Assembly: GCA_900554715.1 (NCBI GenBank)
Contig: USIN01000014.1
Coordinates: forward strand, 1-16,762
Direction of reading: 5' to 3'
From: an uncultured Bacteroidales bacterium
GTDB taxonomy: Bacteria > Bacteroidota > Bacteroidia > Bacteroidales > Muribaculaceae
Length of the DNA: 16,762 nt
Shown here: piece by piece, positions 7,618-14,899 of the stretch
Layout: the number at the start of each line of letters is the position of its first letter
Position numbering within the stretch: the first letter of the stretch is position 1
Notes under the pieces: generated by a model
Told to the model about the DNA's origin: nothing
Seen by the model: only the letters and a program-made list of their open reading frames with translations
Database searches by the model: none
Position numbers and translations under genes: made by a program

Positions 7618-8846
7618 AAACCGAATTAATCCTCATCAATATCTCGGGCTATGACCGCCCCGGCGTCACATCGGCGCTGACAGAGATACTGGCGCGTTTC
7701 GACGCCCAGATTCTCGACATCGGTCAGGCCGACATCCATCACTCGCTGTCGCTGGGTATACTCTTCAAGACTTCGAGCGACGTATCGGGCGACATCATGA
7801 AAGAGCTGCTTTTCAAAGCCTATGAACTGAGTGTCAAGATCAGATTCACGCCCATCACGGTCGAGGCTTATGAAGAATGGGTGTCGATGCAGGGCAAGAA
7901 CCGCTGGATCATCACTATACTCGGCCGCAAGCTGACCGCGCGCCATATAGCCCTCGTCTCAGACGAGATAGCGCGCCAGGGACTCAACATTGACGCGATA
8001 CAGCGTCTGACAGGCCGAATGCCTCTCGACGAGAGCGAGACGCCGCAGTCAAAGTCGTGCGTCGAGTTTTCGGTCCGCGGCAACCCGCGCGACACCGCCG
8101 AGATGCAGCGCCGCCTGATGCAGATCTCAAACACCGACGACTTCGACATCTCGCTCCAGCAGGACAATGTCTTCCGCCGCTGCCGACGGCTGATATGCTT
8201 CGACATGGACTCGACTCTGATCGAGACCGAGGTAATCGACGAACTGGCGATGCGCGCCGGCGTCGGCGATCAGGTCAAAGCCATCACCGAGAGCGCCATG
8301 CGCGGCGAAATCGACTTCTGCGAGAGCTTCAGACGCCGCGTGGCTCTTCTTAAAGGACTCGACGAAAGCGTCATGGCCGACATAGCCGACAATCTGCCCG
8401 TCACCGAGGGCGTCAGCCGCATGATGGCCGTGCTCAAACGTACGGGATTCAAGACGGCGATACTGTCAGGCGGTTTCACCTATTTCGGCAACAGACTCAA
8501 ACAGTGCTTCGGCTTCGACTATGTCTACGCCAACGAGCTTGAGATTGCCGACGGCAAACTCACCGGACGCTATGTCGGCGACATCGTCGACGGCAAACGC
8601 AAGGCCGAACTCCTCAGAATCATAGCACAGGTAGAGAACATCGACATCGCGCAGACCATCGCTGTCGGCGACGGAGCCAACGACCTGCCGATGCTGACGA
8701 CGGCCGGCCTCGGCATCGCCTTCCACGCCAAACCCAAGGTAAAGCAGACCGCCCGCCAGTCGATTTCGACCATCGGTCTCGACGGCGTTCTCTATTTCCT
8801 CGGCTTCAAAGACTCGTTTATCAGCGACGGCAACGACAAACCATGA
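7614..8846 (+). CDS. serB: Phosphoserine phosphatase with N-terminal ACT domains
   Basis: SerB hydrolyses O-phosphoserine to serine, the last step of phosphorylated serine biosynthesis, in the cytoplasm. The 410-residue protein has two ACT-type regulatory domains (~1-80, opening LILINISGYDRPGVTSAL, and ~95-180). A HAD phosphatase domain follows, with the catalytic DMDSTLIETE (Asp197 nucleophile, Asp199 acid/base), the LSGGFTYF motif II serine (Ser285), Lys328/Lys330 in DGKRKAEL, and the Mg-binding GDGANDLPM (Asp353, Asp357). The two-ACT form is the long Bacteroidetes/mycobacterial version and may be feedback-controlled by serine. An upstream ATG at 7593 exists, but the start at 7614 overlaps the previous stop as ATGA and opens directly on the ACT strand, so it is preferred. 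Confidence 0.95.
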   Translation: MKTELILINISGYDRPGVTSALTEILARFDAQILDIGQADIHHSLSLGILFKTSSDVSGDIMKELLFKAYELSVKIRFTPITVEAYEEWVSMQGKNRWIITILGRKLTARHIALVSDEIARQGLNIDAIQRLTGRMPLDESETPQSKSCVEFSVRGNPRDTAEMQRRLMQISNTDDFDISLQQDNVFRRCRRLICFDMDSTLIETEVIDELAMRAGVGDQVKAITESAMRGEIDFCESFRRRVALLKGLDESVMADIADNLPVTEGVSRMMAVLKRTGFKTAILSGGFTYFGNRLKQCFGFDYVYANELEIADGKLTGRYVGDIVDGKRKAELLRIIAQVENIDIAQTIAVGDGANDLPMLTTAGLGIAFHAKPKVKQTARQSISTIGLDGVLYFLGFKDSFISDGNDKP

Positions 8847-8908
8847 ACAAAACCGGCCCCGCCGGTGTTACAAATTTGATTTCAACTATTCTCACAGAGC
8901 TTAAAATC

Positions 8909-11224
8909 ATGCAATCTATGACGATGAGATGTATTACTGCGATCTTCTCGGCTCTACTGTTTTTGATGAGCGCATCTCCCGGGGCGGCCTCTGAGCCGGC
9001 CCGGGAAGGCCATCAGTCTATAGGCCTGGTGCTCAGCGGCGGCGGTGCCAAAGGCATTGCCCACATCGGCGTCATAAAGGCACTCGAAGAGAATGACATT
9101 CCCATAGATTATATCACCGGCACCTCGATGGGCTCTATTGTCGGCGGCCTCTATGCCGCCGGATACACGCCCGAAGAGATGCTCGGGCTGATACTCTCGC
9201 GTCCGTTCAGCTACTGGTCGACAGGACGCATAGACCCGCGCCTCACTTTCCTCCTCACCGACGAAAAGACCACACCGACATCGATGAGCATCAGCCTCAA
9301 CCTGCGCCGCGACACGACGATGACAGAATCGGCCGTACCGCAGAGCATCATCTCGCCGCTGCCGATGAATTTCGCGTTCATGGACCTTTTCTCGGCCTAC
9401 ACGGCCCAGTGCGGAGGCAACTTCGACCGGCTGATGGTGCCATCCGATGTCGCCGCCAAACACAAGAAAGTGCTTTCCTCGGGCTCGCTCGGCGACGCCA
9501 TACGCGCCTCGATGAGCTTCCCCGCTGTCTTCCAGCCTACCGAAATCGACGGCAGCCTGCTCTATGACGGCGGCATCTACGACAACTTCCCCGTCGACGT
9601 CATGCGGCAGACATTCGCGCCCTCGATAATGATAGGCGTCGACGTGTCGACAGCCGAAACAGGCCCCCAGACGTCTATCGTCGACCAGCTGAGCAACATG
9701 ATTGTCCAGAACAACGACTACAGCCTCCCGGCCGACGAGGGCATCAAGCTGCGCATCGACCTCAACGAGTTCGGCCTGCTCGACTTTCCCAAAGCCCGTC
9801 GCATCTATGAGGTCGGCTACCGTCACGCCATGGCCATGATGGACTCGATAAAGAGCCGCATAACGACACGCTCTGACTCGACCGAACGCCGTCTGCGCCG
9901 TGCCGTCTTCAAATCACGGAGCCCCTATCTGCGGTTCGACTCGGTGAAAGTCACCGGAGCCACCCCCAACCAGAACGCCTATCTGAAATATCTCTTCACA
10001 CGCAAACACCACGCTGACACCTTCGGCATCACCAAGGCACGCGACGCATACTACCGCGCCATATCGTCAGGCAAGATACGCGACCTGGCCCTCAACGCCG
10101 TCTACGACGACAGCACCGGCCTTTTCGACCTCAACGTCCGGGCGTCAGTCAAAGACGACTTCAAGGCCGGCTTCGGCGGCTATATCACCTCGTCGAGCAA
10201 CAGCTATCTGTTCCTCTCGGCCGGCTATTCGACCCTGAGCTTCCGCTCGGTCGGCGCCGACATCAACGCCTGGATAGGCCAGAGCTACATGGCAGCCATG
10301 GCCAACGGACGCCTGCTGCTCGCCACCGGCATACCCTCTGAGCTTCGCATCGAAGCCGTAGTCTCGCGCCGCAAGTTCTACGAGAACGACAAGCTCTTCT
10401 TCGAAGACAAACTGCCGACCTTCATCCTCGACAAACAATATTACGGCAACCTGCGCTGGAGCATCGCCGCCGGCCGACATGCCAAAGTCGACGTTACGGC
10501 CGGATACGGGCGCACCGAGTCAAGCTTCTACCGTAACAACCGCCTCGACAGCTACATCAAGGGACGCTCGCATTATTCACGCAACGCTGCCGCCGCCGGA
10601 GCGACATTCCTGCTCAACACGCTCAACGACATCAACTTCCCGACCACGGGCGCATACTACCGCGCGACATTCAAAGCCATAACATCCAAGGCCCGTTTCA
10701 CTCCGAACGACGCCCCCGCGGTCAAATCAGACCCCGAATGGCTGCAGCTCGAACTGCAGACCCGCAACTATCTCGACATCGGGCAGCATTTCTCGCTCGG
10801 TCTCGAGAGCGACATCATGATTTCGACGCGCAAGCTCACCGAGAGCTACGACGCCTCGATACTCACCGCCACGGCCTACAACCCGACTCCGGCGTCAAAC
10901 AACAGCTTTAACCCCGCCTTCCGCGCCAACAGCTTCATAGCCGCCGGCATCGTGCCCGTCTACCGCTACAACGACAACATCTCAGCCCGGCTCAACCTCC
11001 ACGGCTTCCTGCCCTACAAGAAGATTCTCGGCGACACCGAGAGCCGTCCGCATTACGGCAAAACCTTCGCCGACCCGTCGTTCTACGGCGAGCTCGACAT
11101 CTGCTACCAGTTCCCCTTCGCCACCCTGACAGGCTACTGCAACTACGCCAGCTACCCCGCCCGCAACTGGAACGTCGGCATCTCTCTCGGCATCTACCTC
11201 CTCGCCCCCGACTTCCTGCGGTAA
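8909..11224 (+). CDS. Patatin-like phospholipase with C-terminal Omp85-type outer-membrane barrel
   Basis: An N-terminal signal peptide (MQSMTMRCITAIFSALLF...) leads into a patatin lipase domain. It carries the oxyanion-hole GGGAKG (44-49), the nucleophile elbow GTSMG (Ser73) and the catalytic Asp of DGG (Asp220). A short POTRA-like segment (FDSVKVTGATPNQNAYLKYL) then joins a long C-terminal half rich in alternating aromatic strands, ending in NWNVGISLGIYLLAPDFLR, as expected for a 16-strand Omp85-type barrel. This matches the PlpD/type Vd architecture, in which the lipase is tethered to or presented from the outer membrane. The frame is open from ATG 8843, which overlaps the serB stop as ATGA, but that start puts 22 polar residues before the signal peptide, so 8909 (or 8918/8924) is favoured. 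No terminator follows. Confidence 0.9.
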   Translation: MQSMTMRCITAIFSALLFLMSASPGAASEPAREGHQSIGLVLSGGGAKGIAHIGVIKALEENDIPIDYITGTSMGSIVGGLYAAGYTPEEMLGLILSRPFSYWSTGRIDPRLTFLLTDEKTTPTSMSISLNLRRDTTMTESAVPQSIISPLPMNFAFMDLFSAYTAQCGGNFDRLMVPSDVAAKHKKVLSSGSLGDAIRASMSFPAVFQPTEIDGSLLYDGGIYDNFPVDVMRQTFAPSIMIGVDVSTAETGPQTSIVDQLSNMIVQNNDYSLPADEGIKLRIDLNEFGLLDFPKARRIYEVGYRHAMAMMDSIKSRITTRSDSTERRLRRAVFKSRSPYLRFDSVKVTGATPNQNAYLKYLFTRKHHADTFGITKARDAYYRAISSGKIRDLALNAVYDDSTGLFDLNVRASVKDDFKAGFGGYITSSSNSYLFLSAGYSTLSFRSVGADINAWIGQSYMAAMANGRLLLATGIPSELRIEAVVSRRKFYENDKLFFEDKLPTFILDKQYYGNLRWSIAAGRHAKVDVTAGYGRTESSFYRNNRLDSYIKGRSHYSRNAAAAGATFLLNTLNDINFPTTGAYYRATFKAITSKARFTPNDAPAVKSDPEWLQLELQTRNYLDIGQHFSLGLESDIMISTRKLTESYDASILTATAYNPTPASNNSFNPAFRANSFIAAGIVPVYRYNDNISARLNLHGFLPYKKILGDTESRPHYGKTFADPSFYGELDICYQFPFATLTGYCNYASYPARNWNVGISLGIYLLAPDFLR

Positions 11225-11308
11225 ATATTTGGTTATAGCTATAAAGCATCGATTTAGACAGCAAAAGAATAAATTCTGCCGCTTCCCAATATATTTCGAG
11301 CTAAACAC

Positions 11309-11339
11309 TTGCAATCGGGTGGTTTCTGATGTAAATTTG
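11309..11339 (+). promoter_or_regulatory. Promoter for the A+T-rich islet genes
   Basis: TAAATTTG (11332-11339) fits TAnnTTTG, with TTG (11309-11311) exactly 20 nt upstream as a -33 box, giving a leader of about 75 nt before the ATG at 11421. The rest of the 196-bp gap after the patatin gene holds a 12-bp palindrome at 11233-11244 and nothing else recognised. Confidence 0.6.
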
Positions 11340-11420
11340 CATGAGAGCGATTGATGCCGAAACCGGCAAAAAATCAATTACCGCTATTGCCTAATCCTTA
11401 AATCAACGGCTCCGATAGAG

Positions 11421-12146
11421 ATGAAGAAAATATTATTAATAATAGCCATTGCCGCAGGGTTGCATTTCGCTTTGACAAACTGCAAACACCCGTCTTCAAA
11501 CGGTGTCACGGCGAACAATACCGCCGATTCGACTGTAATGCCCGACGACACGGATAATATAATTGGCTCAATCGGATCTCACTCCTTCAGTAGCGGTAAA
11601 ATAGACCGATCGGGATTGGCATTTGAATGGGACTATTATTCAAATGAATATAGCTTTCCTCGTGGTAAGAACGAGAATGATACGGGTCAATATATTATTG
11701 AATATGGCTATATCGAGGACCCATTTACCGAATCTTATGAAGTATGTGAATACTACGACTCGTTTAATTTACCGTACGATTCAATTGTATATTTCAACGA
11801 TAAAGCATATGCGTTGATGAATAAGGCATATTGCAAGTCTACTGCCTTAGGCATAGTCATAAGAGACAAGGCGTCGAAAGGTAGCAAATTAAACGACACA
11901 ATTCGTTTCTATAAGGATATGTTTTCTGATACGCTTAATAATTATGGCGCTAAAGAAGATTTGCGAAACAATATATTAAATTTCGACTTTCGTAACATCA
12001 AACTTGACAGCATCAAGAGCGATACCCTATTTTTTAATTTTTGCTTTGGGCAAAATGAGACATGCTGGCTATTCTATTATACTTATAAATATTGGATGAC
12101 AGGTGATTCTATATATAACGAAAACCCATGGGCAGAAGAAGATTGA
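11421..12146 (+). CDS. Hypothetical exported protein, possible lipoprotein
   Basis: I do not recognise this 241-residue protein. The N-terminus (MKKILLIIAIAAGLHFALTN, then Cys21) looks like an export signal. LTNC is an imperfect lipobox because of Asn at -1, so lipoprotein processing is possible but unproven. The mature part starts with a low-complexity Ser/Asn/Thr/Asp stretch and is then rich in Tyr, Asp, Asn and Phe (for example FEWDYYSNEYSFPRG and WLFYYTYKYWMTGDS), suggesting a beta-rich extracytoplasmic domain. The gene is strikingly A+T-rich (many ATA, TTA, AAT and TAT codons) compared with the G+C-rich genes on either side. This suggests horizontal acquisition or a recently arrived accessory gene. 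A promoter lies just upstream, and the next gene follows after 84 nt. Confidence 0.75.
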   Translation: MKKILLIIAIAAGLHFALTNCKHPSSNGVTANNTADSTVMPDDTDNIIGSIGSHSFSSGKIDRSGLAFEWDYYSNEYSFPRGKNENDTGQYIIEYGYIEDPFTESYEVCEYYDSFNLPYDSIVYFNDKAYALMNKAYCKSTALGIVIRDKASKGSKLNDTIRFYKDMFSDTLNNYGAKEDLRNNILNFDFRNIKLDSIKSDTLFFNFCFGQNETCWLFYYTYKYWMTGDSIYNENPWAEED

Positions 12147-12230
12147 TAAAAATAGCTCTATCGCCCGACACAAATCAGCATTAGGACTCGATGATTTAAC
12201 CGAAATATATGACCGATAAAAATAAGAATT

Positions 12231-12782
12231 ATGAAATACTTAAGCCTAATATTGTTTTGTATATTCTGCCCGCTGTCATGGGGACAATTTAATAATACAT
12301 ACAAAGAAATTTTGAATTATTCCTGTAAAGAATATAGACCACTTTATAATGGAATAATCAACGAACATTATGCATACCTCACATTATTTCCACAATCTAA
12401 TATTTATACTTATAGTCATCGACTGGGGATTGTGGAATCAGGAATATATTCTCAAAATGGCGACACATTGTTTTTTAACCCAAAGACAATTTTAGATTGT
12501 GCAAAAAACGAACCGGGTAGACCAAAGGCATATTCTGCTGACGCAGAGAACAACTATGACTCTTCATTCGACGAACTGATAGCAGGCGAATTTTTTCTTG
12601 AGAAAAAAATGATTGTCTGCAATATAGATACTCTAGTTGAAATATATACGAACGATTATTCTGTAGACACAAGTATAAATAATGAGCTTTTTCCCGCTGA
12701 GGCCAAAAGCAAAGAGGAAGGGATTGAAATGCTCAATAAAAGCAGGCGGTCATTCTCTCGAACTTTTACCCGTATTAAATAA
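12231..12782 (+). CDS. Hypothetical secreted protein
   Basis: This unrecognised 183-residue protein has a signal peptide (MKYLSLILFCIFCPLSWG) with likely cleavage before QFNNTY. The mature protein has scattered cysteines (SCKEY, LDCAKN, MIVCNID) and reads as a small extracytoplasmic domain; the segment LGIVESGIYSQNGDTLFFNP looks like beta-hairpins. Like the preceding gene it is A+T-rich, unlike the flanks, so the two probably arrived together. No promoter is seen in the 84-bp gap, so co-transcription with the previous gene is likely. Its TAA shares one base with the ATG of the next gene (TAATG). Confidence 0.75.
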   Translation: MKYLSLILFCIFCPLSWGQFNNTYKEILNYSCKEYRPLYNGIINEHYAYLTLFPQSNIYTYSHRLGIVESGIYSQNGDTLFFNPKTILDCAKNEPGRPKAYSADAENNYDSSFDELIAGEFFLEKKMIVCNIDTLVEIYTNDYSVDTSINNELFPAEAKSKEEGIEMLNKSRRSFSRTFTRIK

Positions 12783-13780
12783 TGTTGCATATGACTAAAG
12801 CTATAACAATAACGATGTTGGCCTTGGTGACGGCGGTTTTGGCTGCCGGAGCGCAGGAGTGGCGGCTTGAGCGAGGCGTCGTGCCGGTCAAGGTCGATGC
12901 CGCGGTCTGGGATATGTCGGGCGGCGACGAGCTGTCGCGGCATGAAGCGCTGACATATAAGTTTTACGGCGACACGCTCGTGAGGGAGACGGCCGAGGGC
13001 CGGCGCCGATGGTTTGAACGCCGCGGCGACTCGACGCTGTTTATCCTCGAGGAATCGCGGCTGGCGACAATCAGGCCGACGGTCGCACCGCCGACGGCAG
13101 CGCTCGGCGACTGCCGCTTGTGCGGCGACTGTGACTTCGAAGCCCGGGGTTCATACAGCCGCACGTTCAAACTCGCCGAACAGGGCAGATATGAGACCCG
13201 CAAGGTGAGACGCGGCCGACTCGTCGTCGCGCAGGGCGACACCCTCGGCGGGGTCAGGGCGATAGCCGAACGACGCTGTTTCACCGCCAAAATCGCGGCC
13301 GACGAGCCGGTGATGCCGCTCGACGCCGTGGCCGACTCGCTTGACCGCTACGAAATCGTGACGACACGATGGTTTGCCGACGGCGTGACAATGCCTGTGG
13401 CCGTGCAGACAGAGGTGACTGTCAGCGACGCCGAGGGGCGCAACCACGACAGCCACAGCCGGGCATGGGTCATCAGCGCCGCTGAATATGAGACCGTGAA
13501 GAGCCGCGTGAGAGACAGCCGCGAAGATGTCGTCCGGCGTCTCTCCGAGGCAAAAGTGACAGTCGGCGACGGCACGATGACGATAAAGGCTGACATCGGC
13601 GGACGCCTGACCGTCGACGTCTCGACCCCCGGCGGCGTCAACATGCTGCAGCGGACAGTCACCGCCGACGGCAGCGGCGTCACCGTAATCACGACCGGCG
13701 CGTTGCCTCACGGGCAGTATGTCGTCACTCTCGCAACCGACCTCCCCGCCTCAGCCAAACATCTCGTAAAGGTCATATAA
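12782..13780 (+). CDS. Secreted protein with C-terminal sorting-like domain
   Basis: The N-terminus (MLHMTKAITITMLALVTAVL, then AAGAQE) is a signal peptide; ATG 12791 (Met4) is an equally good start. The mature part (~24-240) is unrecognised and contains a C-x2-C-x2-C cluster (Cys111, Cys114, Cys117) within GDCRLCGDCDFE. The last ~75 residues (AKVTVGDGTMTIKADIGGRL ... LPHGQYVVTL ... KHLVKVI) look like the Ig-like C-terminal domain found on type IX-secreted or cell-surface Bacteroidetes proteins, so surface localisation is inferred. G+C content returns abruptly to the high level of the main genome at this start codon, which overlaps the previous stop by one base. No clear terminator follows; the next promoter lies about 40 nt downstream. 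Confidence 0.8.
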   Translation: MLHMTKAITITMLALVTAVLAAGAQEWRLERGVVPVKVDAAVWDMSGGDELSRHEALTYKFYGDTLVRETAEGRRRWFERRGDSTLFILEESRLATIRPTVAPPTAALGDCRLCGDCDFEARGSYSRTFKLAEQGRYETRKVRRGRLVVAQGDTLGGVRAIAERRCFTAKIAADEPVMPLDAVADSLDRYEIVTTRWFADGVTMPVAVQTEVTVSDAEGRNHDSHSRAWVISAAEYETVKSRVRDSREDVVRRLSEAKVTVGDGTMTIKADIGGRLTVDVSTPGGVNMLQRTVTADGSGVTVITTGALPHGQYVVTLATDLPASAKHLVKVI

Positions 13781-13822
13781 AAGGCATCTTTCAGATTATT
13801 TATCAAGTTTTTTGAAAAGAAA

Positions 13823-13854
13823 TTTGGAGGTTTGGAATTAATATTATAGCTTTG
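13823..13854 (+). promoter_or_regulatory. Promoter of the phe/tyr operon
   Basis: TTTG (13823-13826) and TAGCTTTG (13847-13854) are separated by 20 nt, matching both boxes of the Bacteroidetes vegetative promoter (-33 TTTG, -7 TAnnTTTG). Transcription should begin near 13860, giving a ~170-nt leader before pheA that contains the attenuator. Confidence 0.8.
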
Positions 13855-13873
13855 CAGGCAAATCAATGACAAT

Positions 13874-13939
13874 ATGACACGATTTTACGCATATTATTTT
13901 TCTTTTTATCCTTACTCGGCAGTCAGGACGGGATTTTAA
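13874..13939 (+). CDS. Phe/Tyr-rich leader peptide of the pheA operon
   Basis: This 21-codon ORF begins ATG ACA CGA and ends TTT TAA. Residues 4-14 read FYAYYFSFYPY, eight aromatic residues of eleven, and residue 21 is also Phe (four Phe and five Tyr in total). All Phe codons are TTT, although the genes here mostly use TTC. It starts about 14 nt after the expected transcription start. Its last four codons contain GACGGGATT, the upstream copy of the terminator's 3' arm. This is the signature of a ribosome-sensing leader peptide: shortage of charged tRNA-Phe or tRNA-Tyr would stall translation. The peptide itself probably has no function after synthesis. Confidence 0.88.
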   Translation: MTRFYAYYFSFYPYSAVRTGF

Positions 13940-13993
13940 TATGCGATATAATCCGAGATAACAACAAAACGACAATATCAATTCAATCCCGTC
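13927..13993 (+). promoter_or_regulatory. Antiterminator pairing of the pheA attenuator
   Basis: GACGGGATT at 13927-13935 is complementary over 9 bp to AATCCCGTC at 13985-13993, the 5' arm of the terminator. It is an identical copy of the terminator's 3' arm (12-nt direct repeat GACGGGATTTTA at 13927-13938 and 14009-14020). A ribosome reaching the leader stop (13937-13939) would cover this segment and permit termination. A ribosome stalled at codons 4-14 leaves it mostly free and permits antitermination. A small competing hairpin, GGATT (13931-13935) with AATCC (13950-13954), is also possible. Confidence 0.8.
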
Positions 13994-14025
13994 ACGCGAT
14001 ATGCTTCTGACGGGATTTTATTTTT
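13985..14025 (+). terminator. Attenuator terminator before pheA
   Basis: AATCCCGTCA (13985-13994) pairs over 10 bp with TGACGGGATT (14008-14017) across a 13-nt loop, followed by TTATTTTT. It lies after the promoter and leader ORF and ends only 6 nt before the pheA ATG, so it can only be a regulatory (conditional) terminator of this operon. Confidence 0.9.
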
Positions 14026-14031
14026 AATAAC

Positions 14032-14883
14032 ATGGCAAAAGATCTGAAAGTAACGATACAGGGCGTCGCCGGATGTTTCCACGACGCGGCGGCTCGCGAG
14101 TATTTCGCTGGGCAGGAAGTGACGACACTGCCGTTCGACACCTTCGCCGACATGTTTGACGCGCTCGACTCCGACGCGTCGCTCGTGGGTATCGTCGCCA
14201 TCGAGAACACTATCGCCGGCAGCCTGCTGCAGAACCACGAGATGCTGCGGCAAAGCAGCCAGCGCATCATCGGCGAGTATAAGATGAGGATATCTCACGT
14301 GCTCGCGGCGCTGCCGGGGCAGAGCATCGACAGCCTGACGGAGGTCAACTCCCACCCGATGGCGCTGATGCAGTGTGAGCAATATCTACGACGCCATCCC
14401 AACCTCAAGATGATCGAGAAATTTGACACGGCCGGGAGCGCCCGCGAGATTGCCGAAAGCTCGCTGACGGGTCATGCGGCCGTGTGCGGCGAATATGCCG
14501 CCGGACTATACGGACTCGAGATTCTCGAGCGCGGCATCGAGACCAACCGCCGCAACTTCACTCGTTTTCTGATAGTCACAAATGCCCTGCTGGCATCGGA
14601 AATCGGTCCGGCCGAGGGCGAAATCGACAAGGCGTCGATAGTCTTCACGCTGCCACACAGCAACGGCGCCCTGTCGAAAGTGCTGACGATACTGTCGTTC
14701 TATGACATGAATCTGTCAAAGATACAGTCGATGCCGATAATCGGGCGCGAGTGGGAATACCGCTTCTATGTCGACCTGACGTTCAACAGCATCGTTCGCT
14801 ACCATCAGGCCATCGACGCCGTGCGCCCGCTGACCAACGAGCTGACAGTGCTCGGCGAATACCGCGAATATAAAATCAATTAA
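14032..14883 (+). CDS. pheA: Prephenate dehydratase
   Basis: This 283-residue cytoplasmic enzyme converts prephenate to phenylpyruvate, the committed step to phenylalanine. The catalytic domain (~1-185) shows FDTFADMFDAL, the IENTIAGSLLQNH block, and the signature Thr-Arg-Phe at 177-179 (NRRNFTRFLIV). The C-terminal ACT domain (~195-283) contains GALSKVLTILSFYDMN from 212 and SKIQSMPIIGREWEYRFYVD. The usual ESRP allosteric motif is QSMP here (232-235). No chorismate mutase domain is fused at the N-terminus, unlike the enterobacterial P-protein; that activity is probably fused to the DAHP synthase two genes downstream. It is the first gene of the operon, is controlled by the upstream attenuator, and is followed after 16 nt by the aminotransferase. 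Confidence 0.95.
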   Translation: MAKDLKVTIQGVAGCFHDAAAREYFAGQEVTTLPFDTFADMFDALDSDASLVGIVAIENTIAGSLLQNHEMLRQSSQRIIGEYKMRISHVLAALPGQSIDSLTEVNSHPMALMQCEQYLRRHPNLKMIEKFDTAGSAREIAESSLTGHAAVCGEYAAGLYGLEILERGIETNRRNFTRFLIVTNALLASEIGPAEGEIDKASIVFTLPHSNGALSKVLTILSFYDMNLSKIQSMPIIGREWEYRFYVDLTFNSIVRYHQAIDAVRPLTNELTVLGEYREYKIN

Positions 14884-14899
14884 CCGCTGATAACCATAT

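Noticed and set aside
8866..8880. Possible -7 box TACAAATTTG before the patatin gene
   Set aside because: Spacing inside the motif is two bases too long for TAnnTTTG, and the gene is coupled to serB.
11233..11244. Perfect 12-bp palindrome TTATAGCTATAA after the patatin stop
   Set aside because: Too A+T-rich and without a T-run to be a terminator; no second copy seen, so not supported as an operator.
11341..11394. 17-codon ORF before the islet gene as a second leader peptide
   Set aside because: Its ATG begins 2 nt after the -7 box, before the expected transcription start, and no terminator or alternative pairing follows.
11225..12782. Islet as a mobile element
   Set aside because: No transposase, integrase, terminal repeats or target duplication could be seen.
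13781..13822. Terminator after the 332-residue secreted protein
   Set aside because: Only a weak A+T-rich TTTCA/TGAAA pairing is possible around a long loop; not convincing.
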